Below, piece after piece: positions 1-9,192 of a stretch of 64,000 nucleotides of DNA. Under the pieces are notes generated by a model. It saw nothing but the letters and a program-made list of their open reading frames with translations, was not told the DNA's origin and ran no database searches. Source of the stretch: Litorivivens sp041624475 (lineage in GTDB: Bacteria; Pseudomonadota; Gammaproteobacteria; Pseudomonadales; Spongiibacteraceae); the NCBI RefSeq assembly GCF_041624475.1, contig NZ_JBFJUX010000002.1, positions 248,001 to 312,000 on the forward strand, given 5' to 3'. Both the position numbers and the translations under genes were made by a program. Each line of letters opens with the position of its first letter. Position 1 is the first letter of the stretch.

Positions 1-549
1 TGGTTTGATCGCGGTGAAGACATGCTTGCGCCGCCGGAGTATCTGGCACTGCACCCCGCAGGCATGGCGCCGGTAGTGAAGGACGGTGACAAACTGCTGA
101 CTGAATCGGCGGCCATTCTGGAGTATCTGAATCATCGCTACGGTGGTGGACGGTACAGCGTCAAACCCGAGGAAGAGGATTACGCTGACTACCTCTACTG
201 GATGCACTTCAACAACAACGTGCAGTCGGTGTTTTTCCTGAAAATGGCGCTGGGTGGTGACTTAAGCGCCCAGCCAGATAACATGGTGGCGAAAACCGCC
301 CAGCGTCGTGAGGAGCGTTACTACGCGCACCTGAATGATTATCTGGAGGGGCGTTCCTATCTGGCAGGCGATCGTTTTACCTGTGCCGATATAATGATGA
401 TGTTCAACCTCACCGCGCTTCCACTGTTTGGAGGCCGCAGTATCGATGATTTGCCGAATGTTAAAAAATATGTAGAGGGGATATCCCAGCGCCCGGCCTA
501 CCAGAAGGCTATGGCGATCGCGGGGCCGGGCGCGTCGCGACCGGACTAA
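1..549 (+). CDS. Glutathione S-transferase family protein, 5' end cut off by the window edge
   Basis: The reading frame is open from base 1, so the true start lies upstream; the first in-window ATG (22) falls inside the N-terminal thioredoxin-fold domain. Visible are the cis-proline region (GMAPVV), the glutathione gamma-glutamyl contact motif (TESAAILEYL), and the all-alpha C-terminal domain with the conserved N-capping stretch (LAGDRFTCADI). Proteins of this family conjugate or reduce substrates with glutathione in the cytoplasm. The substrate cannot be read from sequence. A GC-rich hairpin follows the stop. The family call is secure; the subfamily is not. Confidence 0.88.
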   Translation, partial: WFDRGEDMLAPPEYLALHPAGMAPVVKDGDKLLTESAAILEYLNHRYGGGRYSVKPEEEDYADYLYWMHFNNNVQSVFFLKMALGGDLSAQPDNMVAKTAQRREERYYAHLNDYLEGRSYLAGDRFTCADIMMMFNLTALPLFGGRSIDDLPNVKKYVEGISQRPAYQKAMAIAGPGASRPD

Positions 550-579
550 TCCGGGGCTATTAAATCGGGGTATAAACAG

Positions 580-600
580 GCGGGGCGTGAATCGCCCCGC
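580..600. terminator. GC-rich hairpin between convergent genes
   Basis: A perfect 8-bp stem (GCGGGGCG / CGCCCCGC) with a 5-nt loop lies between the stops of the GST gene (+) and the small secreted protein gene (-). The T-run after it is poor on either strand, so it may be a weak terminator or a 3' end stabiliser. Confidence 0.5.
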
Positions 601-607
601 AGTTTCA

Positions 608-988
608 TCAAGAGCCTGGTCGGCGCACCGTTTCAAAGGTGCCGTGCAGGTTCCAGCCATCTTTCAGTTCCCCGGCCGTTGAAATGGCCACTTCCTTGGC
701 TTCAACGATGGTGCAGTTACCCGGTTGGAGTACCGTTTTCTTCTTGTCGTATTCAATTTCCAGCGCTACGACATGTCGGGCATCCGGCAAACAGAGCCGC
801 ACGTCCCTCGGTGATTTGAAATTAACAACCTCAACATCCGTATTGGAGTTGACCGTAAATTCGCCCGGCTCCTGATACAGTCTTTCGACGGCCTGGCGAA
901 AAGTGCTCTCATTCTCTACCTGAGCTATAGCTGGTGCGCTCAGGGCCGCAGTAATGGCAATAACGGGTGCTGTTTTTGTCAGTTTCAT
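608..988 (-). CDS. Small secreted hypothetical protein (126 aa)
   Basis: I do not recognise a family. The N-terminus is a clear Sec signal peptide: Lys near the start, a hydrophobic core, and an Ala-x-Ala-type cleavage site at about residue 22 (AIAQ). The mature part of about 104 residues has two cysteines (near residues 67 and 93) that could form a periplasmic disulfide, and no transmembrane segment. The predicted ATG is preceded on the minus strand by an AGGGAGG-like ribosome site. It stands alone, with about 200 nt of non-coding DNA separating it from lpxH. The function is unknown. Confidence 0.7.
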   Translation of the reverse strand: MKLTKTAPVIAITAALSAPAIAQVENESTFRQAVERLYQEPGEFTVNSNTDVEVVNFKSPRDVRLCLPDARHVVALEIEYDKKKTVLQPGNCTIVEAKEVAISTAGELKDGWNLHGTFETVRRPGS

Positions 989-1192
989 GCGTCCTCCCTA
1001 GCTTGCTTGGTAATGAATAGCTAATTCCGTCCAGATTGGCGTACTTGACGCGTTGCACACAGTGATAAGTGTTAGAGCGCAGACCTTCAAGGCGGGTTAC
1101 CGGAAATGTGTTAACCGGCTCACAGCGATCCAGATCAGTTTTTGTGAATTTTTACAGGAGTGCTGCTGCCGGTACGACAGCCCAGTCAGCGT

Positions 1193-1915
1193 TTAAATAG
1201 GCTCTTTTTCCAGCGCGAGGCTGTCTGCGCTTGCTTGGAGATACCAGAGATGGCTGTCCCAATCGCCCAGCACTATGCGCTCAGCATCTTGGCCGTCGAT
1301 CTTGAGTGCATGGCGAGCCGGGCGGTGGGTGTGGCCATGTATCAGGCGCTTGCAGCCGTGTTCCGACAGCGCTGTGAGCACTTCGGCGGGGGTGACATCC
1401 ATGATGTCTTCAGCCTTGTTGCTGGTCGCTTCGCTGCTGGCCATGCGCAATTGCTCTGCCAGTTGCCGGCGGGCGGCGAGGGGTTGCGACAGTAATTGCT
1501 GTTGCCATTCTTGGGAGCGCAGTTGCTGCCGCAGCTTCTGGTATTCAGTGTCGGCGGTACACAGGCTGTCGCCGTGCATCAGTAAGGTGGGCGTGCCGTA
1601 GAGTTCGATTTTGCAGGGGTCGGAGAGCAGAGTGCCGCCGGTTTCTTCGGCGAAACGCTTGCCGAGCAGAAAATCGCGATTGCCGTGCAGAAAATAGAGC
1701 TGGGTGCCGCTATCGCTCAATTTTCTGAAGGCGGCAACGCTGTTACGGGCCAGTGTCGCGTCGTCATCATCCCCCACCCAGGCCTCGAACAGGTCGCCGA
1801 GCACGTAGAGCGTTTCTGCTTTTGCTGCTTTATCGTTAAGGAAGTGCAAAAACGCCCGGAAAATATCCGGGCGTTTTTCATCCAGATGCAGGTCTGAGAT
1901 GAAGAGGGTAGTCAT
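1193..1915 (-). CDS. lpxH: UDP-2,3-diacylglucosamine diphosphatase LpxH
   Basis: This enzyme hydrolyses UDP-2,3-diacylglucosamine to lipid X and UMP in lipid A biosynthesis at the inner face of the cytoplasmic membrane. All calcineurin-type metallophosphoesterase motifs are present: DLH (8-10), GD (40-41), GNRD (78-81), HGD (114-116) and GHTH (194-197). The length of 240 aa is typical. Its ATG shares one base with the ppiB stop codon, so the two genes are translationally coupled; this ppiB-lpxH pair is common in gammaproteobacteria. Confidence 0.96.
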   Translation of the reverse strand: MTTLFISDLHLDEKRPDIFRAFLHFLNDKAAKAETLYVLGDLFEAWVGDDDDATLARNSVAAFRKLSDSGTQLYFLHGNRDFLLGKRFAEETGGTLLSDPCKIELYGTPTLLMHGDSLCTADTEYQKLRQQLRSQEWQQQLLSQPLAARRQLAEQLRMASSEATSNKAEDIMDVTPAEVLTALSEHGCKRLIHGHTHRPARHALKIDGQDAERIVLGDWDSHLWYLQASADSLALEKEPI

Positions 1916-2409
1916 TATTCCGCGACGTAGGCCTTCTCGATTACCACATCCTCTGCCGGGACATCCTGATGACCGGCGGCCATGGTGGTAGAAACGCCCT
2001 TGATCGCATTAACCGTATCCATACCGTCGACGACCTTGCCAAATACTGCGTAGCCCCAACCCTGAGCGGTTTTGCTGCTGTGGTTGAGGAAGTCATTGTT
2101 CTTCACGTTGATGAAAAACTGGGAAGAAGCCGAGTGAGGATCCATGGTGCGGGCCATGGCCAGCGTGCCCAGCTCATTTTTAAGGCCGTTGTCCGCTTCG
2201 CACTCGATGGGGTCGCGGGTGGCCTTCTGCTGCATGCCGGGGGTGAATCCGCCACCCTGAATCATGAAGCCGTCGATGACGCGGTGGAAGATGGTGCCAT
2301 CATAGAAGCCTTCTTCCACATATTGCTTGAAATTGGCCGCTGTATTCGGGGCCTTTTCGAAATCCAACTCGATTTTGATATCGCCATGATTTGTCTGAAG
2401 AATAATCAT
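1915..2409 (-). CDS. ppiB: Cyclophilin-type peptidyl-prolyl cis-trans isomerase B
   Basis: Cytoplasmic prolyl isomerase of 164 aa with no signal peptide. The cyclophilin core is complete: FHRVIDGFMIQGG around residues 41-53 carries the catalytic Arg, followed by the SSQFFINVKNN and GWGYAVFGKV segments. It lies upstream of lpxH with a one-base overlap and is divergent from glnS; the roughly 90-nt gap holds the promoters for both directions. Confidence 0.96.
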   Translation of the reverse strand: MIILQTNHGDIKIELDFEKAPNTAANFKQYVEEGFYDGTIFHRVIDGFMIQGGGFTPGMQQKATRDPIECEADNGLKNELGTLAMARTMDPHSASSQFFINVKNNDFLNHSSKTAQGWGYAVFGKVVDGMDTVNAIKGVSTTMAAGHQDVPAEDVVIEKAYVAE

Positions 2410-2422
2410 TTTACCGCCTGTG

Positions 2423-2449
2423 TTGATCAGTGTTGAAAGCCGCTATAAT
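2423..2449 (+). promoter_or_regulatory. Candidate sigma-70 promoter of glnS-cysS
   Basis: A perfect TATAAT (2444-2449) is preceded by TTGATC (2423-2428) with a short 15-nt spacer. Transcription would begin near 2456, about 47 nt before the glnS ATG. The -10 match is strong; the spacer is suboptimal. Confidence 0.5.
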
Positions 2450-2502
2450 ACCCGCCTTTTGCGTTGGACGCGAAACCCAATCCAACCCTGCTGGAAGAGT
2501 GC

Positions 2503-4185
2503 ATGAGCAAACCCGAAACCCAGGCCACCAATTTCGTTCGCGACGTGATCGCGGCCGACATCGCCGCCGGTAAATTAAAGCCTGAAGAGGTTGTCACCCG
2601 TTTCCCGCCGGAGCCCAACGGCTATCTGCACGTGGGACACGCCAAATCGATTTGCGTCAATTTTGGACTGGCAGAGCAGTTCGGCGGTCGCTGCAACCTG
2701 CGTTTTGACGACACCAATCCCGCCAAGGAAGAGCAGGAGTACGTGGATGCAATCAAAGAGGATGTGCGCTGGTTGGGTTTTCAGTGGGCCGGCGATGTGC
2801 GCTTTGCCTCGGATTATTTCGATCAGTTCTACGAGTGGGCCCAGCATCTGATTCGCGCGGGTTTGGCCTATGTGTGTGACCTGAGTGCTGAGCAGGCGAG
2901 TGAATACCGGGGCTGGGCGACCAAGCCCGGCAGGCCAAGTCCTTTTCGCGAGCGCAGTGTTGAGGAAAATCTCGATTTGCTGGAGCGGATGAAAAACGGC
3001 GAGTTTGACGAGGGCAGCAGGGTGCTGCGCGCCAAAATCGATATGGCCTCGCCAAATATGAACCTGCGTGACCCGATTCTGTACCGAATTCGTAAACAGG
3101 CACATCACCATACCGGCGACAAGTGGTGCATCTACCCGAGCTACGATTTTGCCCACGGACAGGAAGATGCCATCGAAGGCGTGACACACTCTATCTGCAC
3201 GCTGGAGTTCGCCGATCACCGGCCCCTGTATGACTGGTTTCTGGAGCATCTGCCGGTGCCTTCGCGGCCCCATCAGTACGAATTTGGCCGCCTGAACCTG
3301 GACTACACCGTCACCAGCAAGCGCAAGTTAAAACGTTTGGTAGACGAAGGGCATGTAGACGGTTGGGATGATCCGCGCATGCCCACCATTCACGGCATGC
3401 GCCGGCGAGGCTTTACCGCTCGCGCCATTCGCAATTTCTGCGATGCCTTGCCCGTGGCGAAATCAGACGGTGTGGTCAGTATTGCCCAATTTGAATCAGC
3501 TGTGCGTGACGATCTCGACAAGCACGCTCCTCGCGCCATGGCGGTGCTGAACCCGCTGAAGCTGGTCATTGAGAATTTTGCCGAAGGTGAGGTGGAAAAT
3601 CTCAGCGCTCCCCGGCATCCGAAGGAAGATATGGGCGAGCGGCGGCTGCCCTTTACTCGAGAGCTGGTTATTGATGGGGAGGATTTCAGCGAAGACACCT
3701 CTCTGTCACGTAAGAAATTCAAGCGACTTGTGCTGGGCGACTATGTGCGCCTGCGCGGCGCTTATGTGATCAAGGCTAATCGGGTTGAGCATGATGCTGA
3801 TGGCAATCCGACAGTGGTTTTTTGTGAGTTGGTGGAAAACACTGTCGGCGAGAACCCGCCGGAGGGTATTAAACCTCGTGGCGTGATTCACTGGGTGTCG
3901 ATGAGTGAAGGGCGCAAGGCAACCATTCGCAAGTACGACCGACTGTTTCTCAGCCCTTCGCCAGACAAGGGAGAGGAAGACTTTCTTGCCCACATTAACC
4001 CGGCTTGCAAAACGGTTCTGGAAGCGTGCTGGATAGAGCCGGAGCTAGCCGATGCGGCGCCGGAAAGCAGTTTCCAATTCGAGCGGGAAGGCTATTTTGT
4101 GGCAGATCGTTTTGACCACAGCCCGGAACACCCGGTATTCAATATGACCATTGGTCTGCGTGACAACTGGTCAGACAAGGCATAG
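2503..4185 (+). CDS. glnS: Glutaminyl-tRNA synthetase
   Basis: A class I aminoacyl-tRNA synthetase that charges tRNA-Gln with glutamine. The HIGH-type signature reads HVGH (43-46) inside PPEPNGYLHVGH, and the KMSKS loop has the GlnRS form TSKRKL. I chose the ATG at 2503 (560 aa) because GGAAGAG sits about 6 nt upstream and the N-terminus (MSKPET...) fits the family; a TTG 39 nt upstream gives an unlikely extension. cysS starts 3 nt after the stop, so the two synthetases form an operon. Confidence 0.97.
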   Translation: MSKPETQATNFVRDVIAADIAAGKLKPEEVVTRFPPEPNGYLHVGHAKSICVNFGLAEQFGGRCNLRFDDTNPAKEEQEYVDAIKEDVRWLGFQWAGDVRFASDYFDQFYEWAQHLIRAGLAYVCDLSAEQASEYRGWATKPGRPSPFRERSVEENLDLLERMKNGEFDEGSRVLRAKIDMASPNMNLRDPILYRIRKQAHHHTGDKWCIYPSYDFAHGQEDAIEGVTHSICTLEFADHRPLYDWFLEHLPVPSRPHQYEFGRLNLDYTVTSKRKLKRLVDEGHVDGWDDPRMPTIHGMRRRGFTARAIRNFCDALPVAKSDGVVSIAQFESAVRDDLDKHAPRAMAVLNPLKLVIENFAEGEVENLSAPRHPKEDMGERRLPFTRELVIDGEDFSEDTSLSRKKFKRLVLGDYVRLRGAYVIKANRVEHDADGNPTVVFCELVENTVGENPPEGIKPRGVIHWVSMSEGRKATIRKYDRLFLSPSPDKGEEDFLAHINPACKTVLEACWIEPELADAAPESSFQFEREGYFVADRFDHSPEHPVFNMTIGLRDNWSDKA

Positions 4186-4187
4186 GC

Positions 4188-5567
4188 ATGGCATTAACAC
4201 TTTACAATACTCGCACCCGCAGCAAGGAAGCGTTTCAGCCGATTAACCCCCAGCGGGTCACCATGTATGTGTGTGGGCCGACGGTATACAACTTTATTCA
4301 TATTGGTAATGCACGCCCGGCGGTGGTGTTCGACACCTTTTACCGCCTGCTGAAAACCCAGTATCCCGAGGTGGTTTACGCGAGGAATATCACCGATATC
4401 GACGACAAGATCATGAAGGCTGCTAAGGACAATCAGGAGTCGATTGCCGATGTCGCCGAACGTTTCACTCAGGCCTATCTGGAAGACATGGTGTCGCTTA
4501 ACACCCTCAAACCGGACCTGACGCCCAAGGCAACCGAAAACGTCGATGCAATGCAGGCAATGATTGCTACGTTGATTGAGCGTGACCATGCCTATGAAGC
4601 CGAGGGCCACGTGCTGTTCGCCGTTGAATCCATGGAGGGCTACGGCAAACTGTCCAACCGCTCACTGGAAGACATGCTTGAAGGTGCGCGGGTAGAAGTT
4701 GCGCCTTACAAACGCTACGCCGGCGACTTTGTGTTGTGGAAGCCCTCCGGTGAGGGCGAACCGGGTTGGGACAGCCCCTGGGGTTATGGCCGGCCGGGGT
4801 GGCACTTGGAGTGCTCCGCGATGATCAAGGCGCACTTGGGAGATCAAATCGATATTCACGGTGGCGGTCGGGATCTGATTTTTCCCCACCATGAAAACGA
4901 GCGCGCGCAAAGTTGCTGCAGCCAGGACGGCGATGAGTTTGTTCGCTACTGGATGCACAACGGCTACCTCAATATCGACGGCGAGAAGATGTCGAAATCC
5001 TTGGGTAATTTCCGCACCGTGCGCGATTTGCTGGGTCAGTACAAGGGCGAGGTGCTGCGCTTTGCGCTGCTCTCTGCCCAGTATCGCTCTGAACTGGATT
5101 TTTCCAAGGCGCTGCTGGATCAGGCCAAGGCCAGCCTCGACTCTTTGTATACTGCCCTGAAGGACTGCGCAGAAATCAAAGCTGATCTGACCGTGTCATT
5201 GGATGAGCAGCCGGCTTACAAGGCCCTGCTGGATGATTTGAATACGCCGATCGCCATTGCCGAGCTGCATCAGCTGGCCAAAGCTCTGAACAAGGCTGAA
5301 GCGGCAGATAAGCCGGCGTTAAAAGGCCAGCTGCTGCGCTGCGCCGAGCTTATGGGGCTGCTTCAGGCCAAACCGGAAAGCTGGTTTAAGGACAGCGCGG
5401 GCGAAGCGGGAATTTCCGCCGACGAGGTGGAAACTCTGATCGCTGAGCGGCAGCAGTCGAAACTGGATAAGAACTACGCACGTGCTGATGAAATTCGCGA
5501 GCAGTTAAAAGCGCAGGGAGTGGTGCTTGAAGACAGTCGTGAGGGAACTCAGTGGCGCCGGGAGTAA
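4188..5567 (+). CDS. cysS: Cysteinyl-tRNA synthetase
   Basis: Class I synthetase (459 aa) that charges tRNA-Cys. The zinc-binding Cys29 lies in YVCGPTVYN, the HIGH motif is HIGN (38-41), further zinc-site residues lie in HLECSAM and FPHHENE, and the KMSKSLGN loop is intact. The start codon follows the glnS stop by 2 nt, implying co-transcription. The 3' end converges on the diguanylate cyclase gene with only 3 nt between, and no terminator hairpin fits there. Confidence 0.98.
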   Translation: MALTLYNTRTRSKEAFQPINPQRVTMYVCGPTVYNFIHIGNARPAVVFDTFYRLLKTQYPEVVYARNITDIDDKIMKAAKDNQESIADVAERFTQAYLEDMVSLNTLKPDLTPKATENVDAMQAMIATLIERDHAYEAEGHVLFAVESMEGYGKLSNRSLEDMLEGARVEVAPYKRYAGDFVLWKPSGEGEPGWDSPWGYGRPGWHLECSAMIKAHLGDQIDIHGGGRDLIFPHHENERAQSCCSQDGDEFVRYWMHNGYLNIDGEKMSKSLGNFRTVRDLLGQYKGEVLRFALLSAQYRSELDFSKALLDQAKASLDSLYTALKDCAEIKADLTVSLDEQPAYKALLDDLNTPIAIAELHQLAKALNKAEAADKPALKGQLLRCAELMGLLQAKPESWFKDSAGEAGISADEVETLIAERQQSKLDKNYARADEIREQLKAQGVVLEDSREGTQWRRE

Positions 5568-5570
5568 GAC

Positions 5571-6632
5571 TTAACCGCTGACGACGCGGTTGCGCCCCTC
5601 TTTCTTTGCGCGGTAGAGATATTGGTCGGCAGTGAGCATCGCGGCCTGCAGGTCGCTGTAGTGCTGCGCAACGACCACGCCGAAACTCGCGGTAATCTTT
5701 TCGACGAACCCTTCGATATCCAGCTGTTCTACGCGGGCGCGCAGCTTCTCAGCAATTTCCCTGGCACTGTCTTCGTTTGCCCGCTGCACCAGAATCAGAA
5801 ACTCTTCGCCGCCCACGCGACTGATAACGTCGCTGGATCTCAGGCTGTCGGTCAGCGCCGCGGCAAAACTGACCAGCACGTCGTCGCCTTTCTTGTGCCC
5901 ATAGCGATCGTTAATCAACTTAAAATTATCGATGTCGCAGGCAATCACCGTCAGGGGAAAGTGAGCACTTTCCTGACGCATGCAGTCGGGGAAGAAAAAA
6001 CTGTCGAGAAAGCGCCGGTTGGTCAGGCCCGTTAGCGGGTCGGTTACGGCCTCAATGACTTTGTCGGTATGCTGGGTGCTCAGGGCGAGGTGGCTGTGGT
6101 GGCGGTAAAACTCACTGATTGCAGCCAGAATCATCAGTGTGATAAGGGCTGCCATGGCCCGAGTAACCTCGGCGGAATCGTAGGTGGCGGGAATGGCATC
6201 GGCATTCCCAAGCATAATCAAGAAAACCACCAGCAGCATCACCGACACAGCCAGACCGCGTTTGGCCCCGAGGTATATAAACTGGATAAACAGCAGGGGG
6301 AATACCCAGAAAAGCCCGCTGTTGTTTTCCCCGCCGGTGTATACCAGCGCAATGCTGAGTGCGGCGACCAGGGCACTGGCTATCGCCACGCCCAAATCGA
6401 CCCGCTGCGTTATGCGAACGTAAATGAAGGTGAGCCATACCCCGGCAGAGGCTAAAAACAGTGAAATGCGGAGTACCTGATCCTGGCTTTCCAGCTGGCG
6501 AAAGGCGAAGAGCAAAAGCACCAGCCCACCTACAAACGTGCTCAAGTTGAACACATAGCGCAAGCGCTTGGCGTCGATATCCTCGGCGGTATCACGGGTG
6601 GCGGTGTGCGACAGATCCTTCACGCGTTTCAC
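5571..6632 (-). CDS. Membrane-anchored diguanylate cyclase (GGDEF)
   Basis: The protein is 353 aa. Several hydrophobic segments (about residues 28-175) form an unrecognised membrane sensor region, followed by a GGDEF domain (about 190-353). The active-site motif is GGEEF (274-278), a form compatible with activity. An RxxD inhibitory I-site (RSSD, 265-268) lies exactly five residues before it, so feedback inhibition by c-di-GMP is expected. There is no EAL domain. It makes c-di-GMP from two GTP and probably tunes motility or attachment. It is a lone gene, convergent with cysS. Confidence 0.93.
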   Translation of the reverse strand: MKRVKDLSHTATRDTAEDIDAKRLRYVFNLSTFVGGLVLLLFAFRQLESQDQVLRISLFLASAGVWLTFIYVRITQRVDLGVAIASALVAALSIALVYTGGENNSGLFWVFPLLFIQFIYLGAKRGLAVSVMLLVVFLIMLGNADAIPATYDSAEVTRAMAALITLMILAAISEFYRHHSHLALSTQHTDKVIEAVTDPLTGLTNRRFLDSFFFPDCMRQESAHFPLTVIACDIDNFKLINDRYGHKKGDDVLVSFAAALTDSLRSSDVISRVGGEEFLILVQRANEDSAREIAEKLRARVEQLDIEGFVEKITASFGVVVAQHYSDLQAAMLTADQYLYRAKKEGRNRVVSG

Positions 6633-6671
6633 TACGATCTACTCCGCTGATTCCTTGCGGGAAATATATTG

Positions 6672-7013
6672 TTACAGACGGAGACTAAGGGGTTTCCTAT
6701 AGCGGTATACCGCGATTGCGGTGATGACTCCGAACGTATTTGCAAGCGCGTCGAGCAATGACGCATGGCGCCCGGGAATCAGCAATCCCTGACAGGCCTC
6801 AATGACTATGCCATACAGTACGATGCCAAGTAAAAGGCTGTGCAGTTTCCGGGTGGGCAACGCCAGGGCGCAGGCGTTCAAGGCAAGCAGAAAATAGGCT
6901 GCGAAATGTGCGATTTTGTCGTTGTAACTAATGTGTGGCAGGCCCTCGCTGGGCGTCAGAGAGACGACAGTCAGCGCCAAGATATACCCGATGAAAAGCA
7001 GCCGTGGCAGCAT
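6672..7013 (-). CDS. VanZ-like small membrane protein
   Basis: A 113-aa protein with about four hydrophobic helices and the VanZ-family pattern: an early LTPSEG-type loop, DKIAHFAAYFLLA, and a later helix with EACQGLLIPGRHASLLDALANTFG. VanZ-like proteins are widespread, and most have no assigned reaction. I set the start at the ATG at 7013, one base from the upstream gene's stop, instead of a start 29 codons upstream that would overlap that gene and add a charged, non-homologous N-terminus. It is the last gene of the folD cluster. Confidence 0.78.
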   Translation of the reverse strand: MLPRLLFIGYILALTVVSLTPSEGLPHISYNDKIAHFAAYFLLALNACALALPTRKLHSLLLGIVLYGIVIEACQGLLIPGRHASLLDALANTFGVITAIAVYRYRKPLSLRL

Positions 7014-7014
7014 T

Positions 7015-7638
7015 CTACTGTCCCATTTGGCGCAGTTGTTCGTTGCAATGCGGCAGCAAATCTTTGATCGCTCTTTTTTCCTCGCCGCTGCTGAAATCAA
7101 TCAGCTGATGTTCAACTCTCACCCGGGCAAAGGGGAGGGGGATAAGAAATCGGTCCCAAGTGGGGAGCCGCAATCCGCTGCTGCGGCAGCGCAGCAGATA
7201 AAGCGGCACGCGGTTTTTCTTGGCGAGCATAATCGCGCCCGGTTTCATTTCATGGCGGGGGCCGCGAGAACCATCAACGGTAAAGATGACCGATTTTCCT
7301 CGGGACAGGGCGTCGTTGAGTTCGTAGAAGGCTTCGCGCCCACCCTTGCTGGTCGAGCCATAAACCATCTCAAAACCGGCGCGGCGCGCGATGACCTGAG
7401 CCACGGCGTAGCCGTTGTGGTTCAGGGATGCGATAGAGGCTACCGGCTGGCCGGCAAAAAGGCCTGTGGCGGCGACCATTTCATCGTGAAACACCGCGAT
7501 GACTGAGGGTTTTTCAGGCCTTATAGACGCCGAAAAACGCAGGCTGGACATGCTGGCAAAGCAGAACTCAAAGAAGCCTTGCAGTATCTTGCGGGCGACT
7601 TTCTGCGATGTGGTTAATGGCCGTTTTCTTCGCGCCAT
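7015..7638 (-). CDS. DUF374 family (lysophospholipid acyltransferase-like) protein
   Basis: The 207-aa protein matches the DUF374 pattern: an early FHDEM segment, SLNHNGYAVAQV, GSTSKGGREAF, and TVDGSRGPRHEMKPGAIMLA in the C-terminal half. The fold is related to glycerolipid acyltransferases, but the usual HxxxxD is replaced by HDEM, so substrate and reaction are uncertain; a role in envelope lipids is inference. The ATG at 7638 overlaps the folD TGA as ATGA. A TTG one codon upstream is also possible. Confidence 0.8.
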   Translation of the reverse strand: MARRKRPLTTSQKVARKILQGFFEFCFASMSSLRFSASIRPEKPSVIAVFHDEMVAATGLFAGQPVASIASLNHNGYAVAQVIARRAGFEMVYGSTSKGGREAFYELNDALSRGKSVIFTVDGSRGPRHEMKPGAIMLAKKNRVPLYLLRCRSSGLRLPTWDRFLIPLPFARVRVEHQLIDFSSGEEKRAIKDLLPHCNEQLRQMGQ

Positions 7639-8492
7639 CAACGGTTACCGGCAATAGCCCGCTCGCCTGACTCGACACTCTGCATGATGAGTGTGTTTAT
7701 CGTCATCGGGCCGACGCCGCCGGGCACGGGGGTGTAGGCTGCCGCCCGCTCGGTAATAGCTGACAATTCGATATCCCCAACGCCGCCCGGGTGATAACCC
7801 GCATCAACCACAACCGCACCGTCTTTGATCCAGTCCCCCTTGATAAATTCAGGGCGGCCTACGGCGCCAACCACAATGTCCGCCTGCCGGATATGCTGAT
7901 CAAGGTTGCGGGTCCGTGAGTGACAAATGGTTACGGTGGCGTTTGCTTCGAGCAGCATCGCAGCCATGGGTTTGCCGAGTATGGCGCTGCGGCCGACGAC
8001 GACGGCGTGCTTGCCTTCAATATCAATCTGGTAGTGGTTCAACAGCCGCATAATGCCCTTGGGGGTGGCGCAGCCGTAAGCCTCTTCGCCCATGGCCATG
8101 CGGCCGTAACCGAGGCAGGTAACGCCGTCGACATCTTTGTTCAGGCTGATGGCATCGAAACAGGCGCGTTCGTCAATCTGTTCCGGGACCGGATGCTGCA
8201 GGAGAATGCCGTGAACATCCGGATTGCGGTTCAGCTCATCAATTTTGGCCAGCAGTTGCTCAGTGCTGGTGGAGGAGGGGAGCTCTACTGCGAGGGACTC
8301 CATACCCACCCGGCGGCAGGCGTTGCCCTTCATTTTCACATAGGTGGCAGAAGCGGGGTCATCGCCCACCAAAATGGTGGCGAGAATGGGAATTTTACCC
8401 CCGGATTGCTCCTTGAGCCGGGCAACCCGCTCGCTGAGTTGCTGTTCACATTGGGCGGCCAAAGCTTTTCCGTCCAGGACACGTGCCGACAT
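7638..8492 (-). CDS. folD: Bifunctional methylenetetrahydrofolate dehydrogenase/cyclohydrolase FolD
   Basis: Cytoplasmic enzyme (284 aa) that interconverts 5,10-methylene-, 5,10-methenyl- and 10-formyl-tetrahydrofolate with NADP. Visible are the catalytic-lysine segment YVKMKGNACRR, the HGILLQHPVP motif, DVDGVTCLGYGR, the Rossmann VVGRSAILGKPMA stretch and the PVPGGVGPMT terminus. A GGGAG ribosome site precedes the ATG. It heads a three-gene minus-strand cluster with the DUF374 and VanZ-like genes. Confidence 0.97.
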   Translation of the reverse strand: MSARVLDGKALAAQCEQQLSERVARLKEQSGGKIPILATILVGDDPASATYVKMKGNACRRVGMESLAVELPSSTSTEQLLAKIDELNRNPDVHGILLQHPVPEQIDERACFDAISLNKDVDGVTCLGYGRMAMGEEAYGCATPKGIMRLLNHYQIDIEGKHAVVVGRSAILGKPMAAMLLEANATVTICHSRTRNLDQHIRQADIVVGAVGRPEFIKGDWIKDGAVVVDAGYHPGGVGDIELSAITERAAAYTPVPGGVGPMTINTLIMQSVESGERAIAGNR

Positions 8493-8648
8493 GAAATCTC
8501 CCTAACAAGGCAATTTTTTGCGGCCGGTATTGTCGCACCTTGGGTGGAATTGGCCAAGCTTTCGCTCCGGCTGGGTAAAACTTCGCCAAGTGCAGGATAT
8601 TGCTGTGCTTTATCCGGTCTAAAAGAACAATCAGATAGTAAAAAGCAA

Positions 8649-8677
8649 TTGACGCCGTGGGGGGTGGTGCGTATTAT
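8649..8677 (+). promoter_or_regulatory. Strong sigma-70 promoter of the tRNA cluster
   Basis: TTGACG (8649-8654), a 17-nt spacer and TATTAT (8672-8677) form a near-consensus promoter about 35 nt before tRNA-Pro. The base run after the -10 (GCGCACC) is a GC-rich discriminator of the kind known at stringently controlled stable-RNA promoters. Confidence 0.8.
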
Positions 8678-8717
8678 GCGCACCTCCTCTTGCGGGGCAA
8701 TTTAAAGCTTGGTTTGT

Positions 8718-8794
8718 CGGGGTATAGCGCAGTCTGGTAGCGCGCCTGCTTTGGGAGCAGGATGTCGGGAGTTCGAATCTCTCTACCCCGACCA
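8718..8794 (+). tRNA. tRNA-Pro (anticodon TGG)
   Basis: A 77-nt cloverleaf. The acceptor arm CGGGGTA (8718-8724) pairs with TACCCCG (8784-8790), the anticodon stem CCTGC/GCAGG closes a TTTGGGA loop (anticodon 8752-8754), the T-loop is GTTCGAATC, and CCA is encoded (8792-8794). Confidence 0.97.
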
Positions 8795-8827
8795 CTTCTT
8801 CGCTTTATATTCGCTTGGAGGGTCCGT

Positions 8828-8904
<77 letters not shown>

Positions 8905-8927
8905 CCGCAATAGAACAAGCCCTCAGT

Positions 8928-9004
8928 GGTGGCCGTAGCTCAGTTGGTAGAGTCCAGGATTGTGATTCCTGTTGTCGCGGGTTCGAGCCCCGTCGGCCAC
9001 CCCA
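8928..9004 (+). tRNA. tRNA-His (anticodon GTG)
   Basis: The acceptor arm GTGGCCG/CGGCCAC has the extra 5' G (8928) opposite C (9001), the hallmark of tRNA-His. The anticodon stem CAGGA/TCCTG encloses TTGTGAT (anticodon 8962-8964), and CCA is encoded (9002-9004). Confidence 0.97.
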
Positions 9005-9192
9005 TTTCCCCCCTTTTATTATTCAATCTCCGATGTTGCTTCTTTGCGACGTGATTCCGGCATTTCTTCATGTTCTTTGCGGCGGAGGGTAGATAGTTCC
9101 GGATAGTTGCAGTAAATTGTTTTCAAAATGAAGTGCATAGCGCTCCGCGCGTGTGCATCGACAAATAAGATACTGACTTCTGGAGAACCTGA